From Stichopus chloronotus (taxonomy: Eukaryota; Echinodermata; Holothuroidea; Aspidochirotida; Stichopodidae), in assembly GCA_021234535.1 (NCBI GenBank), contig CM037833.1:21635738-21699737 (forward strand): a DNA stretch of 64,000 bases, read 5' to 3'. The notes under the pieces were generated by a model. The model was given only the letters and a program-made list of their open reading frames with translations, was not told the origin of the DNA and did not search any database. Position 1 is the first letter of the stretch; each line of letters opens with the position of its first letter. This document shows, one piece after another, positions 46,830 through 60,500 of this stretch. The translations under genes were made by a program, and so were the position numbers.

Positions 46830-49800
46830 ATGACAATGGATGTCAGAGCACTAAAAACCAACTGCATCGAAAAGCTTCTACGAAGATTATTTCGATCGTA
46901 TTCCAGACTGATATGCCGATTTCCTATCTTGCCTCTGTTGTTGTCTGTCTTGGCAGCCGTAGGGCTCGGTATGGGCCTTATTTTTGTAGACTGTGAGTAT
47001 AGGTTCGACGCCCTCTACCTACCGCAACAGAGCAGAGCATCTCGAGATCAGAAAAAAATGAGCGCACTCTTTCCGCTCGACTTCGACAAATTCCTGCCAA
47101 GTCGTCTTTACGAAACAGATCGCATCCACAGCTTATCCGTAGCGCTGATCGCAAAGGATGATGGGAACTTATTAGCGCCTGCTCATTTACAGAGTGTCAT
47201 GGATGTCAATAAACGGATATTGTCTACTAAACTTACAAATCAGCATGGCGATTTAACTTATGAGAATTTGTGTCTAAATTTCGAATCGGAATGTTATTTG
47301 AACCCGGTGCTACGATATTTGAATGATACGATAGAGCTCAGCAGACGGTCAAAGGATTCCGGATACGCTATCAATATTCCCTATCCGTCAGTTATCGATC
47401 ACTCGGGATCAGAGACTCGTGTCGATTATTATCTAGGAGAAGCTGTCGTTGTTAACGATTACTTGGTCAGTGCCCGCTACCTATTGGTCAAGTACTACCT
47501 ACGGGGCGGTGACGAGGCGGACCTTTCACGTTCTTGGGAACGGACGGTACAGGAGCAGTTTTCTAAAGATGAGTCGCCCTTGATTGAAGTAGCGTTTCAT
47601 CCCTCGGACGGTCTCGACGAGGCTCAAGAAATACTTTTATCTTCTGCTGTTTCTCACTTCATTGGTGCCTTTGTAGTCATGACGTTTCTAGCCATGATCT
47701 CGTGCACAATGATACGTGACCACGTTGCGAGTAAACCGTGGCTACCGCTCGTTGCGGTAGCCACCGTTACCATGGCCGTCATTTCATCAATAGGTCTCCT
47801 GTCGTTTTGTGGACTACCTTTCAGTCAACCATCTCTCTTAATGCCGTTTTTGATATTATGTAAGTATTGACATGTAAACCGCGAGGTCAAATATAGTTCG
47901 GTTTACTGCTGAGAATCGTCTGACTTGATGTTCCCACAATAATCGTTATGTTTTACTAATAGATCAAGGTACCATTTTGGGGGGAATTGACAATAGTTGT
48001 TTTTTATAGCTATATGACAAACTGCATTGCACTGGTACAATGAATATTTCAAGAAATACTAAACGAGAAAAAATGTAATCTAATGATCGTAATGAAAAAA
48101 CAGTAATCCACTTAATGCTTCCCACCCCCCACCACCAGAAGTGTCTTTACTGAGACTTAGTTGTTACGACGTTATTTCGACAAAGGGATAAACGAGAATT
48201 TATCACTTTGCAACAAAGAAATTGAACTTTTTTCTCTATCATAGAAGAATTCCCATCTTCGGCAAACAGACCGCACTTTATTCTCGGTACATTAGTAACG
48301 ATTTTCTCACACATTTTCCAAACATTGAATCGTCTAGAAAATGTGGCAACCGATGATAAAAGCTATCAAGTGACACCCGCAGAATTTCCATAATTTTGAA
48401 TATTTTGCATAAACCCATAAACAGCAAGGGAATATTAATATTCGTTGCTGATGTAACGATCTATCGCAAATGTTCACTTTGTTCGCAGCACAATCAGCCC
48501 CCAAACTATCAGTGTGATCTGGTTATTATTCCATGGATACTTCCATGGAAATGTAGCCTCGTTCTCATGTGATTCCCTACTATCTACATCTATGACTTCA
48601 TTTGAACTTTCAGCCAGAACGTAAAGTGCTGAAAACAGTAAACGAAGAGTGATTTCTCAAATGAAGAGAATTCTAGAAAGTTGTGTTAGACCACATATTA
48701 TTATCCGACAAATACAAGTGCTTTCAAAAAGTAACAACACCAGTCATGCAGTAATGGCGGTAAGTTCTGCTTGCGTTCCTATAATACAAACTTCCGGGAG
48801 AATATGTACACTATCAGAGCGCAATAAGGGTGACAACAAAGCACTCTCGAAACCGGGAATTTTCTTCTTTCCTCTTTCCATCGCCCCTAAATGGTGAAGT
48901 ATCTCCTCCTACAGATGTGGGTCTACCTATCCAATGATAGCTTAGTAACGCGCCATAATTGTTTCCCTTTAATTCTTTGTTAAAGTGCGTCATTTGTTCC
49001 GAGCAGCTATGTTGGTGAACATATATTGCGAAACACAAGTTTCAAATATTTCTCTTTTTTTGCTTCTGCAACTGTCATTGAACATTACCCACTTCTCCTC
49101 CGCATTCTTTGTGGATTTTCAGAAATTTATATGGTTGCTTTTCTTCCTTAAAATCGTTTTCATGCCGTCAGGGACAGGACTACACCACGTCTTCTTTATG
49201 CTGTCAACATGGCGATGCAACACCTTCAGCAGTGACGTCAACGAAACGCTCCAAGAAACGGTAGAATTTACAGGTACTTCAATCACTATAGCAACTATCG
49301 TGGAAGTGGCCATCTTCTTCATCTCCGCGACGAGTGCTTTACCTGCCGTGCAGCACTTTTGTCTGTACACTGCCGTCGCGCTGATATTCAACTACATTTA
49401 CCAGTTTACCACACTAGTCCCTGTGATGCTCTTGTTCGGACGAATCGAGGCGGCGAACCGTCACAGTTGCACGTGTCTGAAGGTCCGTCATCGAGAGAGC
49501 GGCGAAAATTCCCGGATGTACAACCTCCTCTGCGCTGGTGGAAGCGAGGAATACTCCATTAAGTCAGTGCACGTAGCAAAGACATTTTTTGAGACGTCTT
49601 TTACGATAATATTTGCATACATTGTTCCTCTTTTGGGATTTTCTATTCTGTTTATAGTCTACATCGTAGTATCGATTATTGGCTCTGTCGGAGTAACCGT
49701 CGGAACGGAGCCAAGTGACATGGTACCGATGGGGACCCTCAGTGAAACATACCTTCATTTGGAATCACAGCAGATGAATGACTTTGGTCCATTCATTTCG

Positions 49801-50703
49801 GTGGTCGTTACGGAAGATGTCGCGTATTGGGACCCCGAGGTACAGCGTGCACTGACCAATTTGATCAACCAGTTTGAAAGAAGCCATTTTGTTAAATCGA
49901 GTAATCATACCCAGTGCTGGTTTATGGAGTACTACAAATATTTTAACCAAACGGTCCCGTCCAACGAAGATGACTTCATATCGACTTTGTTAGATCCACT
50001 TTTGGGTCTTCCGAATATCGCCGGTTTCGAACTGGATATAAATTTTCAGGAGAACGCATCGGCCATTTCATCTTCACGATGCATTCTGGTCACTGAAAAC
50101 GTCGGTTCCCCAGACCAACAGGAAGAGATGATGGAGGAATTACGTAACATTGCATCGATCGATACGAAAATAGACGTTTTCGCTCACGAGTTCCTCCTCT
50201 ACGAACAACAGGTGCTCTTATCACCAGAACTGATCAAAATCAATATCATTACGGGAGTATGCGTCCTGTTGGTTGCGTCACTATTCGTACCTAGTCCCTT
50301 CGTGGCCATCGGTCTCGTCCTTATGGTTATGTCCATACTCACTGGAGTGACAGGATTCACGGCCTTCTGGGGAGTTTCCCTAGACGTTACATCTATAGTC
50401 AACCTGTTGATAAGCGTCGCCATCGGCGTGGAACTCACCAACCATCTCGCCTATGCATACACCTACGTCAGCATTTCACCGATATCTCGCCTCAGTTGGT
50501 CGTTCGGCATCTTCGGATTCCCGGTCGTCCAGACAGTCCTTTCGTCGATCCTCGGCGTGGTCATATTCTTCGCCTTTGCTGCCTACTTTTATCAGACTTT
50601 CGCTAAAATTGTCTTCTTGACCATCTTAGTTCGGTCTGTTGCACGCACTCTTGTTTTTCCCCACCGTTCTGATGATCATTTTCAGAGGCAGATCGGAGGC
50701 TAA
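46830..50703 (+). CDS. Patched-domain (PTCHD3/PTR-like) RND membrane protein, two exons
   Basis: Exon 1 (46830-47859) and exon 2 (49172-50703) join to 853 codons, the usual size for PTCHD/PTR proteins. Residues 32-53 are TM1, followed by a ~220-residue extracellular loop with paired Cys (CLNFESECYLNP). TM2-TM6 (from ~275) form the sterol-sensing domain across the intron; a second loop and TM7-TM12 follow (LLISVAIGVELTNHLAYAY is TM10). Patched-type proteins move sterols or related lipids through an RND fold powered by ions. The TM4 motif G-x-G-V-D-D reads W-T-G-L-H-H here (His codons 49183-49188). After 50628 the frame is wrong: a one-base change near 50629 gives the family's typical C-terminus, ending at 50713-50715, so the last ~28 codons are displaced. 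The start at 46830 suits the family's short N-terminus; Met at 46836 is an alternative. Confidence 0.85.
47860..49171 (+). other. Intron of the Patched-like gene
   Basis: Starts GTAAGT after ...TTGATATTAT and ends ttttcatgccgtcag. The split codon is phase 1 inside TM4. Length 1312 bases. Frames inside (48649-48897) have no domain. Confidence 0.8.
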
Positions 50704-50711
50704 TTACGCAA

Positions 50712-50717
50712 AATAAA
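50712..50717 (+). terminator. AATAAA overlapping the frame-corrected stop
   Basis: The first AATAAA after the coding region is at 50712-50717, nine bases past the TAA of the long frame and overlapping the TAA that ends the alternative frame. That is close for a cleavage signal, so a later one may be used. C- and A-runs follow at once. Confidence 0.35.
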
Positions 50718-50729
50718 GAGAAAGTACAG

Positions 50730-52415
50730 AACCCCCTCCCCCCCAAAAAAAAAAAATAGAAGAGGAAGAGACAATCTTCTTTAGACGAAACTCTCAGTCT
50801 CGGTGCTGATGACATAATAAGCAATTACACGCAATCAAAATGGCCGCTGCAGAAGAAACCAATTTGTAAAACTTCCGATGATCATATGAACAGCCTCTCA
50901 TTTTTATTTTTTGCTTTCTACGTTTCTACGTACTGTATAATACTTTACTTTGAAGTGAAGCGGAAAGCCAGTTGTGGTTAATTTTTTTCAACATGAGCTC
51001 CGCTCTCAGTTTTGGGCTTCGTAGCTCTCGCTGGAAGAAAGATGTTCTTTAACTGTGTATGAATACTAGTAACTTAACTTGTTACTCTTGACCTAGAATC
51101 ATAATGGAGTTTCCGTACGCCAAATGTGCGTATTTTGTTGATGTTAGATGTGACTCCTGACTGAATGGGGCTTCGAGATTTTCCATTTCGTCATATGTTT
51201 GACAAGTGCCTTAAGAACAACCGATTTGTTAACGGCAGTAAACTTTATCTTTACATAAAAAATGTAGCGTTCCAGTTATCAATACGTAGCAACATCAACC
51301 AAAAGATGAAGAGGTAGAGAAAGGAAAGTTGTACTAGTAGTTTTTTTTTTCCACAGTTTTCTACCTCAGCGTGTATATGCCTCTCGTAGAATACCAATGC
51401 GATAAAGCGCCTGAAATTTTGACAAAATGCACACCTTCAAATTTTATTACGTCAAAAGTGTCAAGTTATCGATGCGAGGAGATGAGTTAAAGAAAGGAGG
51501 GAGTGATATTTAAAAAAAATCATCTGATAAGAGTCGCTGACAAGGTATAGATATGATCCATGTGCGAGACGTGGGTAAGTTCTATCTAACTTCATGTAAC
51601 GATAACTAGACAAGATATATCCCAGAAATGTAACGACATCTAACTTTTGAATTTTGTCCATGTCATTCGTAAGCTTTCGTTAAATACGAAAAGAGCTATT
51701 TAAATGTGTTCTACGATAATTGTAAAGTTTGAAACCCATTTTAGAGGCTTGGAGACCGACTTATTTTTCTTTAGGGTTTTTTCTTGTTATATTATTTTCT
51801 TGTCGTTTTTGAACACCGTTAAATTTTGTTACATTTATTTGAATGCTCTTTAAGGTTGCCCTGGACTGATGCAAAAAGTTGAAGTTTTGTTGTTGAGATA
51901 AGTATTTGTAACAACCAACGATTCCGTACACTTTTTATCATGATTTTCAAATGTAATGGGGTTGGACGTGCTATGCGAAAATCGCATTTATTTACGATGT
52001 CACAAAATCAACGACTTAGCTGCTAAATACAGTTAGTGTTTTGCTTTAGATGTACCTGAATTCTAAATTTCAAAGATACAGCTTTTTCGATAGAATTTAC
52101 TTTAATCAATCATATTTCATCGATCGTAGCGTTAAATACGATACTTTTCACTCAAATGACTGCTCATTTGATAATTTAAAGAATGACAAAATCCCAACTT
52201 GCGGTTTATGGAAGTTTCGGATCTTTTTCTTATCATATTATGCCATTAATGAGGCATTAAGCTTTTATTTGTTCGCTGTTGAGCTAGCAAAGAGGCGTGA
52301 CATCCTAATTTGGACAAGAACAACAAAGTGCTTTCACATCCATTTTTGGTTCCTTGCGTCCTTGAATGGACAAGTCAATTCAAGGGTTTTCCATTGAAAG
52401 GTGTCTACATAGATT
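50730..52415. other. No gene seen
   Basis: 3' flank of the Patched-like gene. Frames at 51461-51661 and 52050-52397 show no domain. Confidence 0.4.
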
Positions 52416-52419
52416 CTTC

Positions 52420-52975
52420 ATTACGACCGGTGTGTTGAAGCAGCTAAAAGAGGGAATAGGATTTTAGGTAGTAGTATAAGAAATTTTAGTTTCCTTAATC
52501 AAGACATTGTTGCCAGGCTTTATATGCAGTTGGTTAGGCCTCATTTACAGTATACTGTTCAACTTTGGAATCCATATTTAGAGATTTACTTAAGAAAAAG
52601 TCAAGGACAGGGCTGCTAGATTGATTAGTGCCTTTAATGTTGTTTATCATAGTAGGTTACGTCTCTTACATCTCACTTTGCTTGAGCCGAGAAGATTGCG
52701 CGGAGATTTTATACAAGTTCACAAAATTGTTCACGGTTTTGATAATTTGTTCTGTTCTGACTTTTTCAAGTTTGAAAATAGTAAAATTAGCAGTTACAAT
52801 TGACTTAAACTCTGTAGGGCTCAAGGTGGGATCAATATTCATCGTTACTTCTTTTCTCATGAGGCTGGTCAACGGGTGGAATGGCCGACCGCGTTGCCTG
52901 AGGATGGCAAGAAGTGTTAATGGGTTTGAGAATGCACTTGGCAAGAACTTTAAGCCTTGTGAGCGGGTTTGAGTT
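52420..52975 (+). pseudogene. LINE (CR1/jockey-like) reverse transcriptase C-terminal fragment
   Basis: The frame reads CVEAAKRGNRILGSS..FSFLNQDIVARLYMQLVRPHLQYTVQLWNPYLEI, then after a shift near 52590 ARLISAFNVVYHSRLRLLHLTLLEPRRLRGDFIQVHKIVHG. LVRPHLQY..QLWNPY and LEPRRLRGD are hallmarks of the region after the polymerase domain in many non-LTR retrotransposons. A final part (FFSHEAGQRVEWP and FENALGKNF in different frames) extends to about 52960. The element is 5'-truncated, as is usual. Confidence 0.85.
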
Positions 52976-52984
52976 TTGCACCTT

Positions 52985-55900
52985 TATGTTTATTTGTTCA
53001 GGGTCGTTGATGGCGACTTAATTGTCCTTCCATATTCAGAAGTTGCAAAGTAAAACCGTGAATGAAAATTCGTTGAGAATTGTTTATATCTTTTGCGTAA
53101 CTGTTCAAAACTTGAAAAGAAAAGCAAAACATTCGACGTGCAGTGTTGTACAGATTTATTATTTTTGTCAAGACAAACAGAAAGTACCATTTAATTTTAA
53201 AAAAAAAAATGTTGTTGAACACCAAATAAGTATATTATGTTCAGTCCTTGCAAATGAAACAATATTGGTTTCACCCAGACTCTAATGAGACTGTACCCAG
53301 ACTGTAGTGAGATTGCTAACCTACAGTACTAGTATGCGTGGTCAACCTCTGATGGGGACCTCCTACTCAAGTTCACAGGATATAAAATATTGGCAAGAAT
53401 TATATTACGCATTAAGTAACGATTTCTTTTTATGTGTCCCAATCCATCAACTTTTACTATCTGCATAAGTACCGGAACATCTAACCACATCTGCTGTTGA
53501 TATGTACCAAACATTTCATTCTTAGGAATATTGCAATTCGGAATAAATAATGAAACTGCTTGTAAGAAAATGTATACAATTACTTCTAATCTCATGTAAT
53601 TTACAATACAAACTACGAAAATACTTTTTAAACCGTTACATAATAATTTTACTTCAATCATGTTCTGTGAAACAAACTCGAGTTGTAGTATATTCTCTAT
53701 AATTCCAACCTTGCATTTCTTCAAATCATATCGAACATATCTCCTGATATCCTTTCAGGTTTGGAATGACGTATTTTGTTACATAATGACAGAAGTAATA
53801 ACTTCTATATTATAATGCCCTTACTATTTGTACTAAAAGCAGAAAGCAAGGTATTTTATGACTTTACTGTATACACATAGGAGTAAAGATTATTCAAATT
53901 TAATGGTAGTGTAAAGCTGCCGGTTTCAATAAAAGTCAAGGCAAGTCCTGAGGTGATTGTTGAACACAGGAAACGAGAAGCACAGACGACAGACTACATG
54001 CGTTACCTTTTTGTCTGTTCAGTCTACGTCGGATGTATGCCGTTCTTAAAACTATACAAAAATACTTGACAAAAGACATATCCTAAAACAGGTGTAACTT
54101 AAAACATAGTGTAAGGCATTTATACATTCAAATGAGTAGAAAGCTGCAGCTGACACATTCTGATGGGCTTAAAAATATACACTTCAGTTAATTTCATTAC
54201 TTTATCGTTATGCAAAACTTTTTAAAACTGAATAATGATGCTCTTATACGTCTGATAACATCAAAAATTTATCAATTTACAGTCTGCCCCAAAATATAAT
54301 GTTACTGCCAGAGAATCAATAAACGTTTTAAGTATCGACGTTATTATAACATTTTCATACGAATATCCTGAAAGGTCATTCACTGAATGGAGAAAGTTAC
54401 TATCCGGACAAAAGTCAGTAAAAGTCCCCATCATTGTTTGTCTGTGTTGGAGAAGATGACAACAGTATTAACAAAAACACTATGACACATAATACCAGCA
54501 GAGCTATAGCAACATGAAAAGTTTCCATATGATCTCACACACCCTTTGTGATTAACCTCAGATTGATTACACTGGTTGTTTTCCTGCAACTGAAATGTAT
54601 CCATACCTCGATATAAGGGACTTAGGCCTACGTTCTTTGACCTACTGTGCATATACGGCCCCTTTGACTTTGGGAGTTTTGCGATTAAATTCCTTAATCC
54701 TCTTAACGATTTTATTCCATAAGGACTCCTTATTAGACTTATCCATCAAATCGACGAAAAAGGAGCTCTAATTGGCTTTCTCAAATCTGCTGAATAATGT
54801 CTTCGATAACAGGTGACACAATTCTGTAATTAAATTTAAGAGATAACATCACCATAAGGAGAGCCACTAATGTTATCACTGTTGTTGTTAGGCCTGTGTA
54901 TATTTATTGATGATGTATAATTTAGGCCTATTTCACTTTTTAGTAGCCCTAGGCTGGTGTACCTTCTACAAACTTGACAGACATTTTTGTATGGAGGCCT
55001 ACCCACACAGAAAAAAAAAAAAGTACTCACAAAAGTAAGTTAACTCAGATTCCTGATTTTACTAACCTTTCATGGTATTTCTAGTAGCCAGTAATGAGTA
55101 TATTTACTCCTGTTGGAAGTTACTTTAGTAGTTGGATGTGTATGAGTACTATACAGTGAAGTTACTGCTTTTAATTTCGCCCCTGATTTCACTAGCCAAG
55201 TAGTAAAATTACATGGCAAGGCATGTAAGAATACTAACAAAGATTAAAGGATATTACTATGATGGTTAGTACATATATATTGGTAGGAACCAATGACAAT
55301 ATAATCAAAATCGTGTTTTTTTTTCCATTTTATTCACAAACGAAATGCACAAATCTTTTCTGTAACAAGCAAAGCATGATGACCAGTCAAGGACAGCTCT
55401 TAGGGCAACAGCACATATGGCCTTGGATTGGAATAGTATAGTATATTCTATATATATATATACAGTTCATTTTATGATTGATCATGGCATACACTGCAAA
55501 AAGTTGAAAAAGAGGAACTTACTGATTTTCTAATGCCACTGGAAGCACATAAAAGAGGAATTTAATAGATTACAACTGACCCTAAAGGGAAATATGCTAC
55601 GAATGTGGGATATATATGCATAAGATCAGTAAACCTGTACGTCAAGAGCATTTTTTCTTCTGTTCAATTTTCTTAAGTTGTGCAATGAAAATCAGTTTTC
55701 AGTCTCAACAAGTTCCTACTAACTTTGACATTTTTTCAGCTTCTTTCTAGAACAAATGACTTTCTTTATGACAAAAATGTCACACTTTTAATGATAACAG
55801 TGGAAAATAGTAACAGACTGAATGAAGTTAAAGAACAACAGTACAACAAAAAATTCGAGAACTGTGAGCAAAAGATATTAACAAAAAGACAATTGTTTGC

Positions 55901-57235
55901 TTTGATATTTCTTAAACCGGACATTAGGACCTTATCCATGTTTACTTTTTTACATCAGATCACAAGCATGTTAGACGTTTTTTATTCAGATATCAAAGCT
56001 TCACAGCTAGTATCTCATCAGTCTTACTGGCCAGTGAACATTGTCCAAATAGCATACCACCCTCCATGAACCACATGGCACAAACCAGTGAACCCCTTTG
56101 TTTTAAATTAGCTTAACACATCTTTCTGGGAAGAACAAAAAAAATGCATCAACGTATCTGATTAGACTTCACATATGATAACCTCCACAATTCTAAATTA
56201 CTCCACATGGGCTCTTATTACAGTAACACTTACTTACAGTATTTACTATACACTAGTACAATACAACTTCAAAATGCTTCTGGATTCAATTTACTGAAAT
56301 TACACAACTCTCTTTGTTCCTAAAGTTCTGATTGATTCTGGCTCACTCATGAAATTAGCCAAAGCTTGACGACTGCAGCAATGACATCTTCGAGATTAGT
56401 TGTGATTGCTACCAAGAGGGAACTAGGGTATGAAGCTTCTCAACAAACAGGTATAACCAGCAAATGGACCTGCTCAACAGCCTAGCATGCCACTCCTCCA
56501 GGAACCAGTAGCAACAGAGTAACAGACCAGAAAGTCAAATGACATAGTGATTCCTTGCTGATATCTCATTTTTTCATACACACAATCACTTACAAACAAA
56601 AGCAACTCAGTGGAGAAAAGACCATATTAAATGAAAAAAAATGCTAGAATGCTAGAATGTCATTCACTCAGCACTGGTGACAATTGTGTTCATGAAGGAG
56701 GTAATTCACAAGTTCATGGAAAGTTCATGACACCAAATTGTGGTTATTATAGACCTGAGATTGTGAAAGTCAACAAAGCCTCCCTAGGGAGTGGACTAAA
56801 ACAATATTGTAAATCATGACAGGGGAATCTCTGGTAACAAGGATATTCTCTGAAGGCTTAGAAAAAGTGACAGGAGCTATGTTAAGTGGTTGGTTGGCAT
56901 AGAAAATGTTTCACAAAGAGAATTTACAGAGACCAAAGTCTTATCTACCAACAACCTCTGCTATGAAACAGATCTACTGTTTGGCACGTTTCAATTGGAA
57001 ATAAAATATGCGTTATTTTGATAATGTGAGTGACATAACCTCTTCGTATGTTCACATTCAGGACATGTAAAATCTCTAAGCATCACATATCATCATTTGA
57101 ACCCAGGACAGATCTTTGGAATGATAGAACTTATTACATTCATTTCATGTCACATTACAGTGATGACAAGTCTCCTATGGGCCAATTTAAATGACAGACA
57201 TCAGCTGCTCATCAAGTGCTAAAAATGTTGACATT
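52985..57235. other. No gene seen
   Basis: About 4 kb of AT-rich DNA. Frames at 53329-53724 and 55725-56069 are open but show no domain. A short (ta)n tract lies near 55449-55463. Confidence 0.4.
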
Positions 57236-57239
57236 TTGA

Positions 57240-58045
57240 GGTTCTACCTGAATTCAGTTGTTGAGATATCTTCCTTAACAGATTTTCATACTTTAAGCTC
57301 TGGTGACCCCAAATAACCTTCGACCTTCATGAAAAACGATAGGGATCATGTAATCAGAGTGAACTACTATTACACCAATTTTGAAGTTCAAGCACTTTCC
57401 CTTAATGAGATACTGTGTAGGTACAAGGTATCTCATTAAGGTATAAGGTATTCACACTGTCTTCTATTGACGTTACATGACCTTTGATTTCCACAAAAAA
57501 TGACAGACATCATCTACTCAATAGGTGCTACCAATGTTAAGAGCTTGAAGTTTCAACAACATTCAGTTGTTGAGATATCTCCCGTAGTAGGTTTTCTTAC
57601 TTTAACCTCAAATGACTCTTGACCTATAGGAAAAAAAAAACAATAGGCAGCATGGATTACCAACACACCAAGTTTGATATTTAAGCACCTTTTCTCTACT
57701 TGAGATAGTGTTTACAAGGTTTTTAAGTATAATGTCCTCTTTTGACCTCACATAAACTTTGACCTCCACAAAAAATGGCAGACATATTCTCATCAGTTAC
57801 TACCAATGATAAGTGTTTGAAGTTCCAACAACATTCGGTTGTTGAGATATCTCCCTTAATAGGCTTTTGTACTCTAAGCTCTGGTGACCTCAAATGACCT
57901 TTGACCACCATGAAAAACAATAGGGATCATCTAATCATGATGGACTACCAACAAACCAACTTTGAAGTTCACACACCTTTCCCTTCTTGGGATTTCGTGT
58001 TTACAAGCCAAGGCGTCACATACACACACACACCCCATCACCATT
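57240..58045 (-). repeat. DR1-bearing interspersed repeat, copy 3 (inverted)
   Basis: Reads on the minus strand. The leader is at the right (gcgtcacatacacacaca near 58012-58030, cgtgtttacaag before it) and at least four diverged units follow leftward (gttgagatatct; tgacctcaaatgacctttga). The best DR1-like pair is near 57895-57907. Same family as 27957-28585 and 31805-32205. Confidence 0.82.
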
Positions 58046-58049
58046 TCAA

Positions 58050-59735
58050 AGATTCCTTGCCTGCATTTGGCAAGGAATCAAAAATCAGTCCATATCAGTG
58101 GACTATGATGTCGTCATCGTCAGTTTTCAGAACAACTCACCAGATCAGGGATTTAACTATGATGTAGTGACATTGCTTACATATAAGACAGTGTTTTGAA
58201 TTGTTTCAGCAACTTCCTTAGAATATCTTATCTATTATTCTTAAATGTCAACAGGTAATGACAGCCCCAGTACAAAGACTTTGCAAAAACTACGACCTGA
58301 AAAATGTCCAAACATCTTACAAAATGATGACAAGGTCAATATCCCGCAACTTAACAGATTTGTTTTAAAAGTGATGACAAATGAGCCTATGTGAAGACTG
58401 ATTTCCTCTTTAAATCTGTGTCTATAAATTGTGACAATGTGCCTATCTACTACGATCACTTTTCATGGAACTCTAATAGCTTTTTCAACTTCCAAATTTG
58501 TATTGAACATACTTCTGTTTTATCCACATGACTTTAAGCAGCAAATATTGACTATCCATCACTTTTGCAAGAGCTAATACTCACTGAAAGCACAACTGTT
58601 CTCTATTTAGGTGGTGATATTTTAAGCTAGAGATCATCACACTTTCTAAACCAACTCATTGCAAAAAATCCAAGACTTTGTCAATACGTTAATATTTTAT
58701 CAATATGTTAATGTTCTGGAACTCTCAATCCATGATGTTGAGCATGCACTGAGAAATGCCCAACTGATATATATATGTAGTATGCTATCTTCATTAAGGT
58801 GTTTATGCTTCCGATATTCACAATGATCCTCCAGGAGAAAGGCGTTAAATTTTCACAAATTTTCACAAATTTTCAAATGTCACTTTTGGTGGTCTTTGAT
58901 AAAGCTTTTGGTAAAAACTGAAATATTAAAGCATTAATTTTTTTTTTTTAATCTGAGTATTCATAGTCCAGTGTACGTAGTCTGTTGCATGTATTCCACT
59001 TCTCACACAGCAACAAATTGTGGTTGTATTTCAAACTCACGGTCACCATGTCATATCTTCGGGTAAGCAATCCTCCTTGAAGACGTTCTGATTATTTTGG
59101 TTTCCAAGATCGTCATTGAGAACAGGTAACATTATTAAGGACCAACAGCAAAACAGCTTGTAATAGACTTTCGGCAAGACTTCAATTCCTGTCTGGTTCT
59201 GAAACATGAGCATAACAGGTAATTCTTGAGTCATGGAAAGTTAAAACTCCTTAATATGCTACTGATATTCAAACTGTTTGGAAACTACAGTGTTTGTTTT
59301 CAATATTCACAATGATCTTCTAGGAGATATATTCTCAGTTTGAGTGTTTTCAATGCAAATGAAAATAGTTTGTTTACAATGCACAAACATGACATAAATA
59401 TACAACAATTGAAATCGTTAAAACCATTCAGGTGCATCATTAAACATCTGCACAAGCTTCTTCTCAAAAAAAAAAAAAATGCTTAAGAAGAGTTATAAAA
59501 GATACATCATCTGAAGTCTGGAAATTATGAGTGAACAAATTCTCCAGCAACATATGAATTTCTGTCTTCAAGAAACTAATTTTTAAAGGGGATCACTATC
59601 TTAATTATTTTAAATAGTCTACCATTCTTTGTCCTGTTTGTAGCAAATGACATTCAATTTTGTGAAATACAATAGATTCCCTTCAACAATGGGAAAGCGG
59701 CATGTACTTCATATCAGAACAACAACTGTTAAAAG
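58050..59735. other. No gene seen
   Basis: AT-rich DNA downstream of the Helitron coding region. The phrase attcacaatgatc(c/t)tc(c/t)aggaga occurs twice (about 58817 and 59308), in similar surroundings, which suggests an old ~490-base duplication. Confidence 0.4.
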
Positions 59736-59740
59736 CAATT

Positions 59741-60500
59741 CTATTCCTCATTTTGTATGGCACGTCTTGAAAGTTGCACAATGACAAAGGTATGATCTGT
59801 GAAGTAGACGTCAATAATATTCATGGAAATGTTAAATTTTGTGCTGGCATTAAAGTAGAGATGGTCAAGCTGAGAACCTTGATCTGTTGTCGCTCTGTCA
59901 ACCAGTTGCTGAAAATAATGTTCTGCCATGAAGTCTGGGAGCCTGGATTACATGAAATCAGATCCTCATTGAAATCACCAATTATGGTAGTTGGAAGTTC
60001 TTGATGTGGCAGTGAGTCCATAGTTGCCACAAGATCAGCTTTGAATTGAGTCCATGGAACTGTTGGAGATCTGTATATATTCGTGACTAAGAGATCTATG
60101 TTTAATTTGCTAATAACAAGTGCTTGTACCTCTATCTTGAGTTGTTGTAAAGGTGTAACTCTTTTCCTTTCAATTTGGGTGATACACAGCACAGAAGTCC
60201 ATGCTTATTCCCAGATACTGCTTCGTCGTGATGACTGTAACCAGGAGGAAAGGTGAGTTGGTCTTCCATTACTGCAGTTAGTTTTGTCTCTTGGAAGCAC
60301 ATTATATCAGCAAGAACTTTGCTTCTGCATAATTCTTCCAGATATTTTCTGTATGATCTTACATCCAGACAGCTGATAGATATCATTGACGGCGATGACG
60401 AACACTGGTGGCGTAGAGCAATTCCTATTTGGCCGGTCTGCAGTCGCTGTTTCCTCTTGAACCATAGGATTGGCACGTATTTTACTGGGGGGTAAAGTCT
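59741..60500 (-). pseudogene. Helentron EEP endonuclease domain (broken)
   Basis: From about 60480 down: ISCLDVRSYRKYLEELC, ADIMCFQETKL (Glu of the QET motif near 60290), then TNIYRSPTVPW and TTIIGDFNEDL (59960-60000), then LVDRATTDQGSQLDHLYFN and DVYFTDHTFVIVQL, ending at 59741. QET, GDFN and the final DH are the catalytic motifs of the endonuclease/exonuclease/phosphatase family. An EEP domain behind the helicase is the mark of Helentron-type Helitrons. Frameshifts near 60170 and 59935. Confidence 0.88.

Noticed and set aside
55441..55465. TA-rich tract as a promoter TATA box
   Set aside because: It is a short (ta)n microsatellite with no gene downstream.
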